From: Streptomyces eurythermus
GTDB taxonomy: Bacteria; Actinomycetota; Actinomycetes; Streptomycetales; Streptomycetaceae
Length of the DNA stretch: 64,000 nucleotides
Direction of reading: 5' to 3'
Assembly (NCBI RefSeq): GCF_014649115.1
Contig: NZ_BMSK01000006.1
Span: forward strand, 287,367 to 351,366
In this document: positions 42,312 through 49,848 of the stretch, one piece after another
Position numbering within the stretch: position 1 is the stretch's first letter
How the letters are laid out: the number at the start of each line of letters is the position of its first letter
Notes under the pieces: generated by a model
What the model was told of the DNA's origin: nothing
The model's database searches: none
The model's input: only the letters and a program-made list of their open reading frames with translations
Translations under genes and position numbers: made by a program

Positions 42312-43643
42312 TCACACCCCGACGGGCCAGGTCTCCGTCTCGGGGCGCGCCGCGGCCGTCGGGCGCAACGGGGTGACGGCCCGGGTGTGGTCGAGATAGC
42401 AGAAGGCGTCGTAGCGCTCGGCCAGGACGGTGGGGACGTAGTTGCCCATGCGTTCGTACTCCGGCTGGTAGACCACCCCGATGGCCCGATGGCCGCGCTC
42501 CTCGTGGAACCACGCGCGCCGGCCGGTGGCGGGCGGCCGCTGGAACTGGACAGGGGGGAAGACGAAGAGGGCCCGCTCGCCGGGCAGCGCCGTGTGCAAC
42601 AGGTCCTCCAGGCTGCCGGTGCGCGCGGGCGGCACCTCCATGACCCGGGGCACGTCGCCCCAGGCGTCGGCGGCGACCACCGTGCCGGTGTACGAGCCGA
42701 AGCCGACCAGTGCCACGCCCGCGCCCATGTGCCGTTCGCGGACCAGCTGACCGACGTTGATCTCGCCGATGTCGGCCATGTCCGTGGCGCGGGCGTCCCC
42801 GACATGGGTGTTGTGTTCCCACACCACCGCCTTGGCGCCGGAGCCGTAGTGCTCCATCAGCCGGTCCAGCGTGTCGGCCATGTGCCGGTCGCGGATGTTC
42901 CAGGAGTCCGGGCCGCTGTCCAGGGTGGCCCGGTAGTAGCGCTCGGCGCCGGCCAGCACCTCGGCGTTCTGGCGGGCGGCGAACTCCGTGAGCGAACCGT
43001 CCGGGGAGGCCGCCCGCGCGGCCCTGTCCCGTGCCTCCGTGAGCAGGGAGATCACCTCCCGCTCACATCCTTGGGGGACATACCGTGTGGCCAGCGCATA
43101 CGAATGCGGGTCCTCGGCGTACGGCTCGAGGCAGCGGTACGCGTCCAGGGCGGGCCGCACCCGCTCGGGGTCGTGCTCGCGGAGATGGGCGAGGACGGCG
43201 TGCAGCGACTCCCACAGGCTGTAGACGTCCAGCCCGAAGAAACCGACGCGCCGCTCGGGAGGCAGCCCCTGGTTGTGCCGGCGCAGCCACCGGGTGAAGG
43301 CCGCGACCTCGGTGTTGCCCCACATCCACGTCGGCCAGCGGTCGAAGCCCGCGAGTACCTCGCCGGGGTCCTCGGGCGCGCCCGGGGCCGCGACCACCGA
43401 GCAGTGCACGGCGTGGCAGTCGGGCCAGTCGCCCTCCACGGCGACGAAGGAGAACCCCTTCTCCTCGATCAGCCGACGGGTCAGCACGTCACGGAGCCGG
43501 TAGTAGTCGGCGGTGCCATGGGACGCCTCGCCCAGCAGGACGTAGCGGGCGTCGCCGATGCGGTCCAGCAGGGGGTCCAGGGAGCCCGGATCGGTCAGTG
43601 GCAGGGCCGCTTCCCGAATGCGGGCCTGTTCGGTGTCGGGCAC
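42312..43643 (-). CDS. Erythromycin-esterase-family hydrolase
   Basis: 443 residues from GTG 43643 with GGGAGG. Family motifs: YVLLGEASHGTADYYRLRD (about residue 33), VAVEGDWPDC, GFFGLDVYSLWESL and KAVVWEHNTHVGDARATDM with the catalytic His/Glu region. Proteins of this type, close to EreA/EreB in fold, are frequent in Streptomyces, often without macrolide activity and linked to stress clusters. It is cytoplasmic, with no signal peptide. It lies 97 bases upstream of the DUF2267 gene on the same strand, so co-transcription is likely. Confidence 0.88.
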   Translation of the reverse strand: MPDTEQARIREAALPLTDPGSLDPLLDRIGDARYVLLGEASHGTADYYRLRDVLTRRLIEEKGFSFVAVEGDWPDCHAVHCSVVAAPGAPEDPGEVLAGFDRWPTWMWGNTEVAAFTRWLRRHNQGLPPERRVGFFGLDVYSLWESLHAVLAHLREHDPERVRPALDAYRCLEPYAEDPHSYALATRYVPQGCEREVISLLTEARDRAARAASPDGSLTEFAARQNAEVLAGAERYYRATLDSGPDSWNIRDRHMADTLDRLMEHYGSGAKAVVWEHNTHVGDARATDMADIGEINVGQLVRERHMGAGVALVGFGSYTGTVVAADAWGDVPRVMEVPPARTGSLEDLLHTALPGERALFVFPPVQFQRPPATGRRAWFHEERGHRAIGVVYQPEYERMGNYVPTVLAERYDAFCYLDHTRAVTPLRPTAAARPETETWPVGV

Positions 43644-43754
43644 GGCTCGCCTCCCTTCGCGGGGTGCACCACCGGGTCCCCGCCGCGTCGCGCCCCGAAA
43701 CGCGAGGTCACGGCGGTATCCACGGAGACCGGGGAGTGGCTGCGCGCAGCGTGA

Positions 43755-43770
43755 TGTGATGTGAATCACA
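43755..43770. promoter_or_regulatory. Crp-type box between the esterase and SPW genes
   Basis: TGTGATGTGAATCACA fits TGTGA-N6-TCACA, the Crp consensus, exactly. It is nested with a second dyad, TGATGTGA-A-TCACATCA, at 43757-43773. It sits in the 220-bp divergent gap, so it could control the esterase gene, the SPW gene, or both. Streptomyces Crp recognises GTG-N6-CAC, which is also met. Confidence 0.6.
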
Positions 43771-43863
43771 TCATGGGGCCGGTGGGTGTTGCTTCGCTCA
43801 CCCGAGTGGGGGAATTCGGATAAAAAGCACATAAGCCTCAATGCTGGAGAGGGGACGACGCCC

Positions 43864-44310
43864 ATGTCGTATCCGCAGTACTCCACCGGCATGACCGGAC
43901 ATCCCGAGATGGCGGAGATGCGGGAGCGGCTCGAACGCACCGCCTCCACCGGCAAGGCGATCGCCCTCGAAGGGCTGATCCTTCTGACCGGTCTCTACGC
44001 CGCGATCTCACCGTGGGCCGTCCACTTCGCGGGCCTGCGGAACATCACCGCCAACAACCTGATCGTCGGCATCACCATCGGCCTGATCGGTCTCGGCCTG
44101 GCCCTCGTGCCCGAGCGGATGTTCCGTCTGGCCTGGGCGCTGGTACCCCTGGGCGTCTGGCTCCTGATCTCGCCCTGGGTGGTCACCGCCTCGCACGGCG
44201 CGCGGGCCGGCGTCATCTGGAACAACGTCCTGATCGGCGTCGTCACCATGGCGCTCGGACTGGCCGCCATGGGTCTCACCATCGGCGTCGCCCGCCCGGA
44301 CAAGCGTTGA
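43864..44310 (+). CDS. SPW-repeat membrane protein
   Basis: 148 residues from ATG 43864, with GAGGGGA upstream. Four membrane helices are arranged as two SPW units, each with the Ser-Pro-Trp signature: GLYAAISPWAVHFAG and WLLISPWVVTASHG, and each followed by Asn-Asn and a Gly-rich helix (NNLIVGITIGLIGLGLAL; NNVLIGVVTMALGLAAMG). The function of SPW proteins is unknown. It lies in a group of DUF2267 and esterase genes that resembles stress/dormancy gene sets. Confidence 0.9.
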   Translation: MSYPQYSTGMTGHPEMAEMRERLERTASTGKAIALEGLILLTGLYAAISPWAVHFAGLRNITANNLIVGITIGLIGLGLALVPERMFRLAWALVPLGVWLLISPWVVTASHGARAGVIWNNVLIGVVTMALGLAAMGLTIGVARPDKR

Positions 44311-44315
44311 GCCGA

Positions 44316-44350
44316 GGAGCGTGCCGCACCCGGCGGGTCCGGCACGCTCC
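44316..44350. terminator. Terminator after the SPW gene
   Basis: A perfect 11-bp stem (GGAGCGTGCCG at 44316-44326 pairing with 44340-44350) with a 13-base loop begins six bases after the stop. Confidence 0.8.
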
Positions 44351-44463
44351 CCGAGCAGACGGCGCGGTCTCCTGTCCGACGGCGCGGTCCCCGAGCGGGC
44401 GGGCACGGTTCCTGACCCGGTGGGCACGGTCCCCGAGCAGGCGGCACGGCGCCCGATCCGGCG
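44338..44463. repeat. Six degenerate ~21-bp tandem repeats
   Basis: Units of 20-22 bp follow one another, built on the pattern GGCACGGTCCCCGAGCAGG, with CGGCGCGGTCCCCGAGCGGG and GGGCACGGTTCCTGACCCGG as variants. The first overlaps the right arm of the SPW terminator and the last ends about 110 bp before the second DUF2267 gene. A degenerate array like this is not explained by the flanking genes. Confidence 0.65.
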
Positions 44464-44571
44464 GGTGGACAGCCGGTTTCGTCCACCGGGGCATGGAACC
44501 CGCACGGGGAGAGGCGGAAGCCACGCTTCCCGCCCCTCCATGCCAAGGCGAACGGATTGGAAGACAAGACG

Positions 44572-45000
44572 ATGCCCACCACCCGCTCATCCGACTTCGA
44601 GCACGCCATCCACAGCGCGAACATCTGGCTCAAGGCGGTCGCGGAAGCCCTGGGAACGGACGACCGCCATCTCGCCCACCGGGTCCTGCGCACATGGCTG
44701 CACACCCTCCGGGACCGGCTCACCGTGGAGGTGTCGGCCCACCTCGCCGCACAACTCCCCGAACTGCTGCGCGGCGCCTACTACGACGGCTGGACGCCGA
44801 GTTCCGTGCCCATCAAGTACGACATCGACGGCTACGTGAACCGCTTCGTCCAGGAAGCCAAGGTCGACGCAGAGGACGTGCCGAAGATGGCCGCCGCCGT
44901 CACCACCGTCGTACGCGACCACGTCTCACCCGGCACGCTGGAGTCGGCACTGGAGCAGCTCCCGAACGACATCTGCGCCCTGCTGCTGCAGCCGGCCTGA
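44572..45000 (+). CDS. DUF2267 protein (second copy)
   Basis: 142 residues from ATG 44572, with GGAAGA upstream; a TTG five codons earlier is less likely. The DUF2267 pattern is clear: EHAIHSANIWLKAVAEALGT, HRVLRTWLHTLRDRLTVEVS, LAAQLPELLRGAYYDGWTPS, and the second half ending LEQLPNDICALLL. Length is typical for the full family. It is only moderately similar to the 128-residue copy at 41828-42214, so the two are old paralogs. The function is unknown. Confidence 0.88.
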   Translation: MPTTRSSDFEHAIHSANIWLKAVAEALGTDDRHLAHRVLRTWLHTLRDRLTVEVSAHLAAQLPELLRGAYYDGWTPSSVPIKYDIDGYVNRFVQEAKVDAEDVPKMAAAVTTVVRDHVSPGTLESALEQLPNDICALLLQPA

Positions 45001-45054
45001 ACCGGGCCGGCCCGCTCGGCCGCCGCCGGACCAGGGCGCATGCCCGGGCACGGG

Positions 45055-45915
45055 TCAGCGCGCGCGGTCCGCCGTGACCAGCCACGACGTACTGAGCAGG
45101 CGTACCGTTCCGTCCGACGCCAGGTGGCCGCGCAACTGGTCCGTCAGGGCGCGGCGGGCGCGCTCGCGTGTGCGCGCGTCGGCCTGTTCCAGCAGGTGGC
45201 GGCCGGGGCCCGTGCCCCACAGGAACTCCGCCGCGTCCTCGGCGCCGTGTCCCCACACTCCGTGGGCCTGGACCCGGTCGACGGTGACGGCGGTGAATCC
45301 GGCCGCGGTGAGGATGTCCCGGATGCGGTCGGGAGCGGCCAGGGAGAACATGCCCGGCAGCCCGGGCGTCCCGAAGTCGCCGACCGGCAGCAGGCCGCGC
45401 AGGCTCGCGATCGCCGTCACCCAGCCGTTGTCCGCCGCGTCGGCCGGGCAGACGAACGCCAGCCGGCCGCCGGGGCACAGCGCCCGGCGGACATTGCCGA
45501 AGGCCACGGTCGGGTCGGTGAAGAACATCACCCCGTAGCGGCTGATCGCCGCGTCGAACGCGCCCTCCTCGAGGGGGTACACCTGCGCGTCGCCCTGTAC
45601 GAAGGAGACGTTGCCGATGCCTTGGTCCTCCGCGCGGGTCCGTGCCTCGGCCAGCATCGGGGCGGACAGGTCGAGGCCCAGAGCGCGCCCCCGGGGCGCC
45701 CGGCGCGCGGCGCGGCGCGTGGTCTGCCCGGAGCCGCAGCCGACATCGAGGATCCGGTGCCCCCCGGTGATTCCCGCGGCGTCGAGCAACGGCTGGTCGA
45801 AACCTCCGTTCACGGCGTTCCAGCGGTCCTGGTGGCGGGCCCAGTGGGCGCCTTCGGGGCCGTTCCACGCCTGCGACTGACCGGTGTTGACGATGTCCGG
45901 CACGGATTCCGGCAC
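45055..45915 (-). CDS. SAM-dependent methyltransferase (UbiE/COQ5-like)
   Basis: 286 residues from GTG 45915, preceded by GGAGG. Motif I is RILDVGCGSGQTTRRAARRA (about residue 57), the acidic ribose-binding end of strand 2 is in ALGLDLS, and post-I loops include VQGDAQVYPLEEGAFDAAIS and FGNVRRALCPGGRLAFV. The N-terminus (SQAWNGPEGAHWARHQDRWN) is typical of a common actinobacterial subgroup of small-molecule methyltransferases. It is divergent from a TetR gene whose operators lie in its promoter, so it is probably ligand-induced. Confidence 0.88.
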   Translation of the reverse strand: MPESVPDIVNTGQSQAWNGPEGAHWARHQDRWNAVNGGFDQPLLDAAGITGGHRILDVGCGSGQTTRRAARRAPRGRALGLDLSAPMLAEARTRAEDQGIGNVSFVQGDAQVYPLEEGAFDAAISRYGVMFFTDPTVAFGNVRRALCPGGRLAFVCPADAADNGWVTAIASLRGLLPVGDFGTPGLPGMFSLAAPDRIRDILTAAGFTAVTVDRVQAHGVWGHGAEDAAEFLWGTGPGRHLLEQADARTRERARRALTDQLRGHLASDGTVRLLSTSWLVTADRAR

Positions 45916-45942
45916 GGGTGCCTCCAGGGACGACGACGAGAA

Positions 45943-45992
45943 TGGGCGTGCGCCCAAACAGTATGGGCAGGTGCCCAAACTGGCAATGCCCA
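45943..45992. promoter_or_regulatory. Promoter with TGGGCA/TGCCCA operators
   Basis: Two 14-bp palindromes with arms TGGGC/GCCCA: TGGGCGTGCGCCCA (45943-45956) and TGGGCAGGTGCCCA (45964-45977), centres 21 bp apart; a third, weaker dyad is at 45981-45992. Leftward, TTGCCA (45986-45981) and TACTGT (45963-45958) with a 17-bp spacer drive the methyltransferase. The second palindrome lies exactly in that spacer, a repressor arrangement. Confidence 0.75.
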
Positions 45993-46041
45993 GTACTATC
46001 CGGTGAGTTGTGTCGTCTGAGCCGGAACGGGAGAGCGGCCC

Positions 46042-46626
46042 ATGTCACCGCGGGGAGTGGCGACGCCGGACGTGCGCGAGCGGCTGTTCGCGGCTGCCGA
46101 GCGCGTCGTGGACAAGGGCGGCCCCGGCGCGCTCACCAGCCGGGCCGTCACCACCGAGGCGGGCTGCGCCAAGGGGCTGCTGCACGCGCACTTCGCGGGC
46201 CTCGACGATTTCGTGGCCGAACTCTGCCTCGACCGGTTCGCGCGGACGGCGGCGAAGGCGCGGGCACTGTCGGGACTCGTCGGGCAGGGCACGGTGGCGC
46301 GGAACCTCGACGCCGTCGTCCTCGCGCTGTTCGACTCCGGCGGCCCCGCGCTCTCCGGCCTCGCCCTGACCCGGCCCGCGGCGGCCCGGCGCATCCGCGA
46401 GGCGCTGGAAGGCGGGGCGCCCGGCTTCGCCGCGATCCAGGAGGCCGTCACCGGCTATCTGGCCGGCGAACAGAAGCTCGGCCGGCTCGCGGAGGCCGTC
46501 GACCCGCACACCGTGGCCCTCGCCCTGGTCGGCACCGCGCACCACCTGCTGATGACGAGCTGGCCGGGCACCCCCGACCCGCGGCCCGCCATGACGCGCC
46601 TGGTGGCCGCGCTCCTGCGGGACTGA
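46042..46626 (+). CDS. TetR-family regulator
   Basis: 194 residues from ATG 46042, with GGGAGAG upstream. The HTH spans residues 10-55: VRERLFAAAERVVDKGGPGA, TSRAVTTEAGCAKGLLHAHF, a slightly divergent recognition helix. The C-terminal domain contains EAVDPHTVALALVGTAHHLL. The palindromes between it and the divergent methyltransferase gene are its likely operators. It ends 318 bp before the lasso precursor, and I see no reason to assign it to that cluster. Confidence 0.85.
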   Translation: MSPRGVATPDVRERLFAAAERVVDKGGPGALTSRAVTTEAGCAKGLLHAHFAGLDDFVAELCLDRFARTAAKARALSGLVGQGTVARNLDAVVLALFDSGGPALSGLALTRPAAARRIREALEGGAPGFAAIQEAVTGYLAGEQKLGRLAEAVDPHTVALALVGTAHHLLMTSWPGTPDPRPAMTRLVAALLRD

Positions 46627-46944
46627 GAGGCGGAGCGGGGCGGCTGCGGACCGGCCCGCGGGGCGCCATGGCCTGTGCGGGAACCCGCCCGCGCGCGTGG
46701 TACGGGGCGGCCGGTGATGTGCGCGGGCACGCGAAGGGCGAGGCGTAGGCACGTTCCGTGGTGAGTGGTGCGGTGTTGTCAGGGTTGTGCTGCACCTTCA
46801 TTCGTGCGGTGTGTTTACGCGGTTCGGCCGGTTATCCCACGCCGGTCCGGTCATCACCGTTGCGGGACCGGCGCCCGCATGCCGGCGGACGGGGCGCCGA
46901 TCCACACCCCTTCGGCTCGAGGTGCACGGAAGGAGGTGACAGAC
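46627..46944. promoter_or_regulatory. Leader region of the lasso-peptide operon
   Basis: 318 bp with no other gene. The best promoter candidate is TTGTCA (46776-46781) followed after 17 bases by CATTCG, which is weak. A stem with arms GCCGGTCC (46841-46848) and GGACCGGC (46865-46872) could form in a long leader. A strong ribosome site, AAGGAGG, precedes the precursor start. No regulator binding site was recognised. Confidence 0.4.
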
Positions 46945-47085
46945 ATGGAGAACCGCGAGGAGGTCTACGAGGCGCCGACGCTGAGCGAGGCCGGCGACTT
47001 CGCCGAGGTCACCCTCGGCTGGCCGTTCGGGTACCGCCGCGACGGCGGTCTCCCGCCGTACTGGCTGTACCCCTACGGCGAGTGA
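46945..47085 (+). CDS. Lasso-peptide precursor (A)
   Basis: 46 residues; ATG 46945 with AAGGAGG. The leader (residues 1-24) has the conserved recognition motif Y8-x-x-P11-x-L13, then Gly17, Phe19 and Thr23, the Thr at position -2 that lasso proteases require. The core (25-46) starts at Gly25; Asp33 is core position 9, so a nine-residue macrolactam (GWPFGYRRD) is predicted. The tail is GGLPPYWLYPYGE, with four aromatic residues that can act as plugs and Glu at the end. No Cys is present, so this is a class II lasso peptide. It is followed by the cyclase, recognition, protease and export genes. I do not recognise this core; no database was searched. Confidence 0.9.
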   Translation: MENREEVYEAPTLSEAGDFAEVTLGWPFGYRRDGGLPPYWLYPYGE

Positions 47086-47100
47086 GCCCGGTGCTGTGAA

Positions 47101-47135
47101 CCCGGTGGGCGCGCGCGACGCGGGCGCCCACCGGG
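47101..47135 (+). terminator. Hairpin between lasso precursor and cyclase genes
   Basis: A perfect 12-bp GC-rich stem (CCCGGTGGGCGC at 47101-47112 pairing with 47124-47135) and an 11-base loop, 15 bases after the precursor stop. It is likely to cause partial termination or to protect the precursor mRNA 3' end, so that far more precursor than enzyme is made. Confidence 0.75.
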
Positions 47136-47175
47136 CGCGGGGCCGCCCGACCCGCCCGTGAGGAGAAGGAGTGCC

Positions 47176-49008
47176 GTGGACGACTGGTGGGTGATGCTGC
47201 CCGATTCCCCGGCCGCCGCCGCTGTCGCGGACCGGCTGGGCCGGGAAGGCGTGCGCCGCGTGTCGCACGCCTCGGGACGGCCCTGGCTGGTGGGCCGTTG
47301 GGACGCCCGGCAGGAGGTGTCGGCCCGGGCGGGGGAGACCCGGATCGTGGTGCTGGGCCGGAGCACCGCGCGGGCCGGGACGCTACGGCGGCGGATCGGG
47401 CGGGTGCGCCGTCCCGCGGAGGCGGAACGGGCCGTGACGGGCCTGGCGGGCAGCTTCCATGTGCTGGCCTCGGTGGGCGGACGGGTGTGGGCGCGCGGTA
47501 CGGCGTCGGCCGTGTGCCGCGTCTTCACCGCACACATCGACGGCGTACCGGTGGCGGCCGGCCGCGCCGATGTGCTGGCCGCCCTGTCGGGCGCGGACCC
47601 CGACCTCGGGGCGCTCGCCGTGCGGCTTCTTCACCCGTCGGTGGCCTCCACGGTCCTCGCCGACCGCACCTACTGGCGGAACGTACGCGCCGTACCCCCG
47701 CACGAGGCGTTGGTCTGGGAGCGCGACGGGCGCCGCGGGCCCGGGGCCCGCTGGTGGCGTCCCCCCGAACCGCACCTGTCCCTGGCGGAGGCCGCAGCCG
47801 AGGTGCGTACGGCACTGACGGACGCGGTCGGCACCTGTACGGCCGGTGGCGGCACGGTCAGCGCCGATCTCTCCGGAGGACTGGACTCGACGAGCCTGTG
47901 CTTCCTGGCCGCCCGGGAGACGGACCGGCTGGTCACCGTGCACTGGGAGGGACGGGACCCGGACAACGACGACGCCATCTGGGCCGCGCGCGCCCGCGAG
48001 GCACTGCCGTCGGCCACCCACCTGGTGCTGACCGGCGAGGAGTCACCCGACTGGTTCGCCGGCGTCGGAGGACTACGGCTGCCCAGCGAGGAACCCTGTG
48101 CCTGGGTGAGGGACTTCGCCAAACAGACCGACCTGCTGCGGCGGGCCGGGGAGCACGGCTCCCGGCTCCATCTGAGCGGTGGCGGCGGCGACGAGATGTT
48201 CACACCGTTCCCCTGCCACCTCCAGGACCTGGCCGCCACCCGGCCGTGGCAGGCATGGCAGCTGCTGAGCCGGCAACGCCACCAATGGCGCGCCGGCCAC
48301 CTCTCGGTGGCCCGCGGCGTCCTCGGACGGACCTCCTACCGGCGATGGCTGCTGGACGCCGCCGACCACGTGACCCTCCCGCCGCCGTCGGGCCTCACGG
48401 GCATGCTCGGCTGGCAGCCCGAACCCCGCGCACCGGGCTGGGCCACCCCCGAGGCGGTGGCGATGATCACGGACGCGCTGCGCACCGCGGCGGCCGGCAG
48501 CCCCGAACCGCTCGCGCCCCAGCGGTCCGTGCACTGCGCGCTGCAACAGGTCCGTGAGGGCGGCAACACGATCCGCGTACTGAACCAGACGCTGACCGGC
48601 CCGGACCTGGCCCTGCCCTACACCGACGACGCGGTCGTCACCGCCGCCCTGTCGGTCCGCCCGCTGGAAGCCGTACGGCCGGGTACGTACAAACCGCTGC
48701 TGGGCGCCGCCCTGTCCGGCATCGTGCCCGCGCACATCCTGGCCCGCCCGGACAAGGGCCCGTACGACGCCGACTTCTACCACGGGCTGCGCCGCCACCG
48801 CGGGGAGCTGCTGGCCCTGACCGAGGACTCGCGGTTGGCCGAAGCCGGGCTGATCGACGCCGAACGGCTGCGCCGCACCCTGCACCACAACGCCGACGCC
48901 GCCGAACTCGACCCGCTGCTTCACACGTTGGGCTGCGAGGTGTGGCTCCGCTCGCTGGACGACGGTCCGGCCCCGGTGCCGTACCCGCCGGCCGCGACAG
49001 CGCGGTGA
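47176..49008 (+). CDS. Lasso cyclase (asparagine-synthetase-like, C protein)
   Basis: 610 residues from GTG 47176 with AAGGAG. The N-terminal half is a degenerate glutamine-amidotransferase domain. The synthetase domain begins near residue 205 and has the ATP-pyrophosphatase motif SGGLDSTS (233-240), LHLSGGGGDEMFTPFP and, near the C-terminus, the KGPYDADFY loop. The enzyme adenylates the side chain of Asp9 of the core and closes the amide with the Gly1 amine. The order A-C-B1-B2 is standard for actinobacterial lasso clusters. Confidence 0.93.
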   Translation: MDDWWVMLPDSPAAAAVADRLGREGVRRVSHASGRPWLVGRWDARQEVSARAGETRIVVLGRSTARAGTLRRRIGRVRRPAEAERAVTGLAGSFHVLASVGGRVWARGTASAVCRVFTAHIDGVPVAAGRADVLAALSGADPDLGALAVRLLHPSVASTVLADRTYWRNVRAVPPHEALVWERDGRRGPGARWWRPPEPHLSLAEAAAEVRTALTDAVGTCTAGGGTVSADLSGGLDSTSLCFLAARETDRLVTVHWEGRDPDNDDAIWAARAREALPSATHLVLTGEESPDWFAGVGGLRLPSEEPCAWVRDFAKQTDLLRRAGEHGSRLHLSGGGGDEMFTPFPCHLQDLAATRPWQAWQLLSRQRHQWRAGHLSVARGVLGRTSYRRWLLDAADHVTLPPPSGLTGMLGWQPEPRAPGWATPEAVAMITDALRTAAAGSPEPLAPQRSVHCALQQVREGGNTIRVLNQTLTGPDLALPYTDDAVVTAALSVRPLEAVRPGTYKPLLGAALSGIVPAHILARPDKGPYDADFYHGLRRHRGELLALTEDSRLAEAGLIDAERLRRTLHHNADAAELDPLLHTLGCEVWLRSLDDGPAPVPYPPAATAR

Positions 49009-49039
49009 ACAGGGGGGCGGCGATGGAAGGAGCGTGTTG

Positions 49040-49300
49040 ATGTCCCTCTCGCTGGCCGCGTACGTGACCGCGGTCGACACCGACGGCGGTGCCATGGTCC
49101 TGCTGGACGAACGCACCGGGAAATACCGGCAGTTGAACCCCACGGGCGCGCTCGTCCTCCGCCTGCTGCTGCGGGGCGCCACCGCCGAGGACGCCGCGGC
49201 GGCCCTGACGGAACGCTATCCGCAGGCCGGCGGGCGGGCCGGCGAGGACGTCGCGCGCCTCGTGGAAGCCCTGCGGCGGGCCGGACTGCTGCGTGACTGA
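49040..49300 (+). CDS. Lasso RiPP recognition element (B1, PqqD-like)
   Basis: 86 residues from ATG 49040; GTG and TTG just before it are too close to the AAGGAG. It has the PqqD winged-helix pattern: TDGGAMVLLDERTGKYRQLN, then TGALVLRLLLRGATAEDAAA and a C-terminal helix VARLVEALRRAGLLRD. B1 binds the YxxP leader motif and delivers the precursor to the protease and cyclase. It lies 31 bases after the cyclase gene. Confidence 0.92.
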   Translation: MSLSLAAYVTAVDTDGGAMVLLDERTGKYRQLNPTGALVLRLLLRGATAEDAAAALTERYPQAGGRAGEDVARLVEALRRAGLLRD

Positions 49301-49410
49301 ACCGCCCGCCGTCATCCCGCCGCCCGAACACCGGGAGGCCCGGAGGAGGTCCGGGAGCCCGGAGGACGCCCGAGAAAGACACTCTCGCCACCGCACCAGG
49401 AGCGTTCACC

Positions 49411-49848
49411 ATGACCGACCTCATCGGAGCACCACAACCGTCCGTCGTCCCGCCGCCGCGCCGCCTGCTCGCCCTGCTGGCCGTGGCCGCCGCCCGCCCG
49501 CTGGCCGGCGCCGGACCGCGCCGCATCCGCGCCGTGCTGCACCTGCTGCGCCGCGGAGCCGTCCCCGCCACCCGGCAGCAGGCCGCCGCGGCCCGGCAGG
49601 CCGTCATCACCGTCAGCCCGCGCTGCGCCGCCGACCGCAGCTGCCTGCAACGCTCCCTGGCCACCGCCCTGTTGTGCCGGGCATGGGGAACCTGGCCCAC
49701 CTGGTGCACCGGCGTGCGCACCGAACCCTTCCGCGCCCACGCCTGGGTCGCCGTCGGCTCCGAACCCGTGGGCGAACCGGCACACGAACGCGGCTACACG
49801 CCCGTCATCACCGTCCCGCCCCTGCCGCTCACCGGGAACCGCTCATGA
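49411..49848 (+). CDS. Lasso leader peptidase (B2, transglutaminase-like)
   Basis: 145 residues. The cysteine-protease core shows Cys78 in RSCLQRSLATALLCR and His110 in FRAHAWVAV. Glu122 stands twelve residues after the His, where the McjB family has its third catalytic residue, usually Asp. B2 cuts the leader after the residue that follows the conserved Thr. It overlaps the next gene by ATGA. A 110-bp gap separates it from B1 and contains no recognisable signal. Confidence 0.9.
   Translation: MTDLIGAPQPSVVPPPRRLLALLAVAAARPLAGAGPRRIRAVLHLLRRGAVPATRQQAAAARQAVITVSPRCAADRSCLQRSLATALLCRAWGTWPTWCTGVRTEPFRAHAWVAVGSEPVGEPAHERGYTPVITVPPLPLTGNRS

Noticed and set aside
42312..43643. Macrolide resistance by the erythromycin-esterase homolog
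   Set aside because: The family is broad, and its setting with DUF2267 and SPW genes points to stress physiology; no macrolide genes are nearby.
46042..46626. TetR gene as the regulator of the lasso cluster
   Set aside because: Its operators lie in the divergent methyltransferase promoter; none of the TGGGCA sites occurs before the lasso precursor.
47029..47085. An alternative lasso core starting at Gly29
   Set aside because: It would put Asp33 at position 5, too short for a lasso ring, and the conserved Thr would not be at -2. Gly25 gives ring size 9 and Thr at -2.
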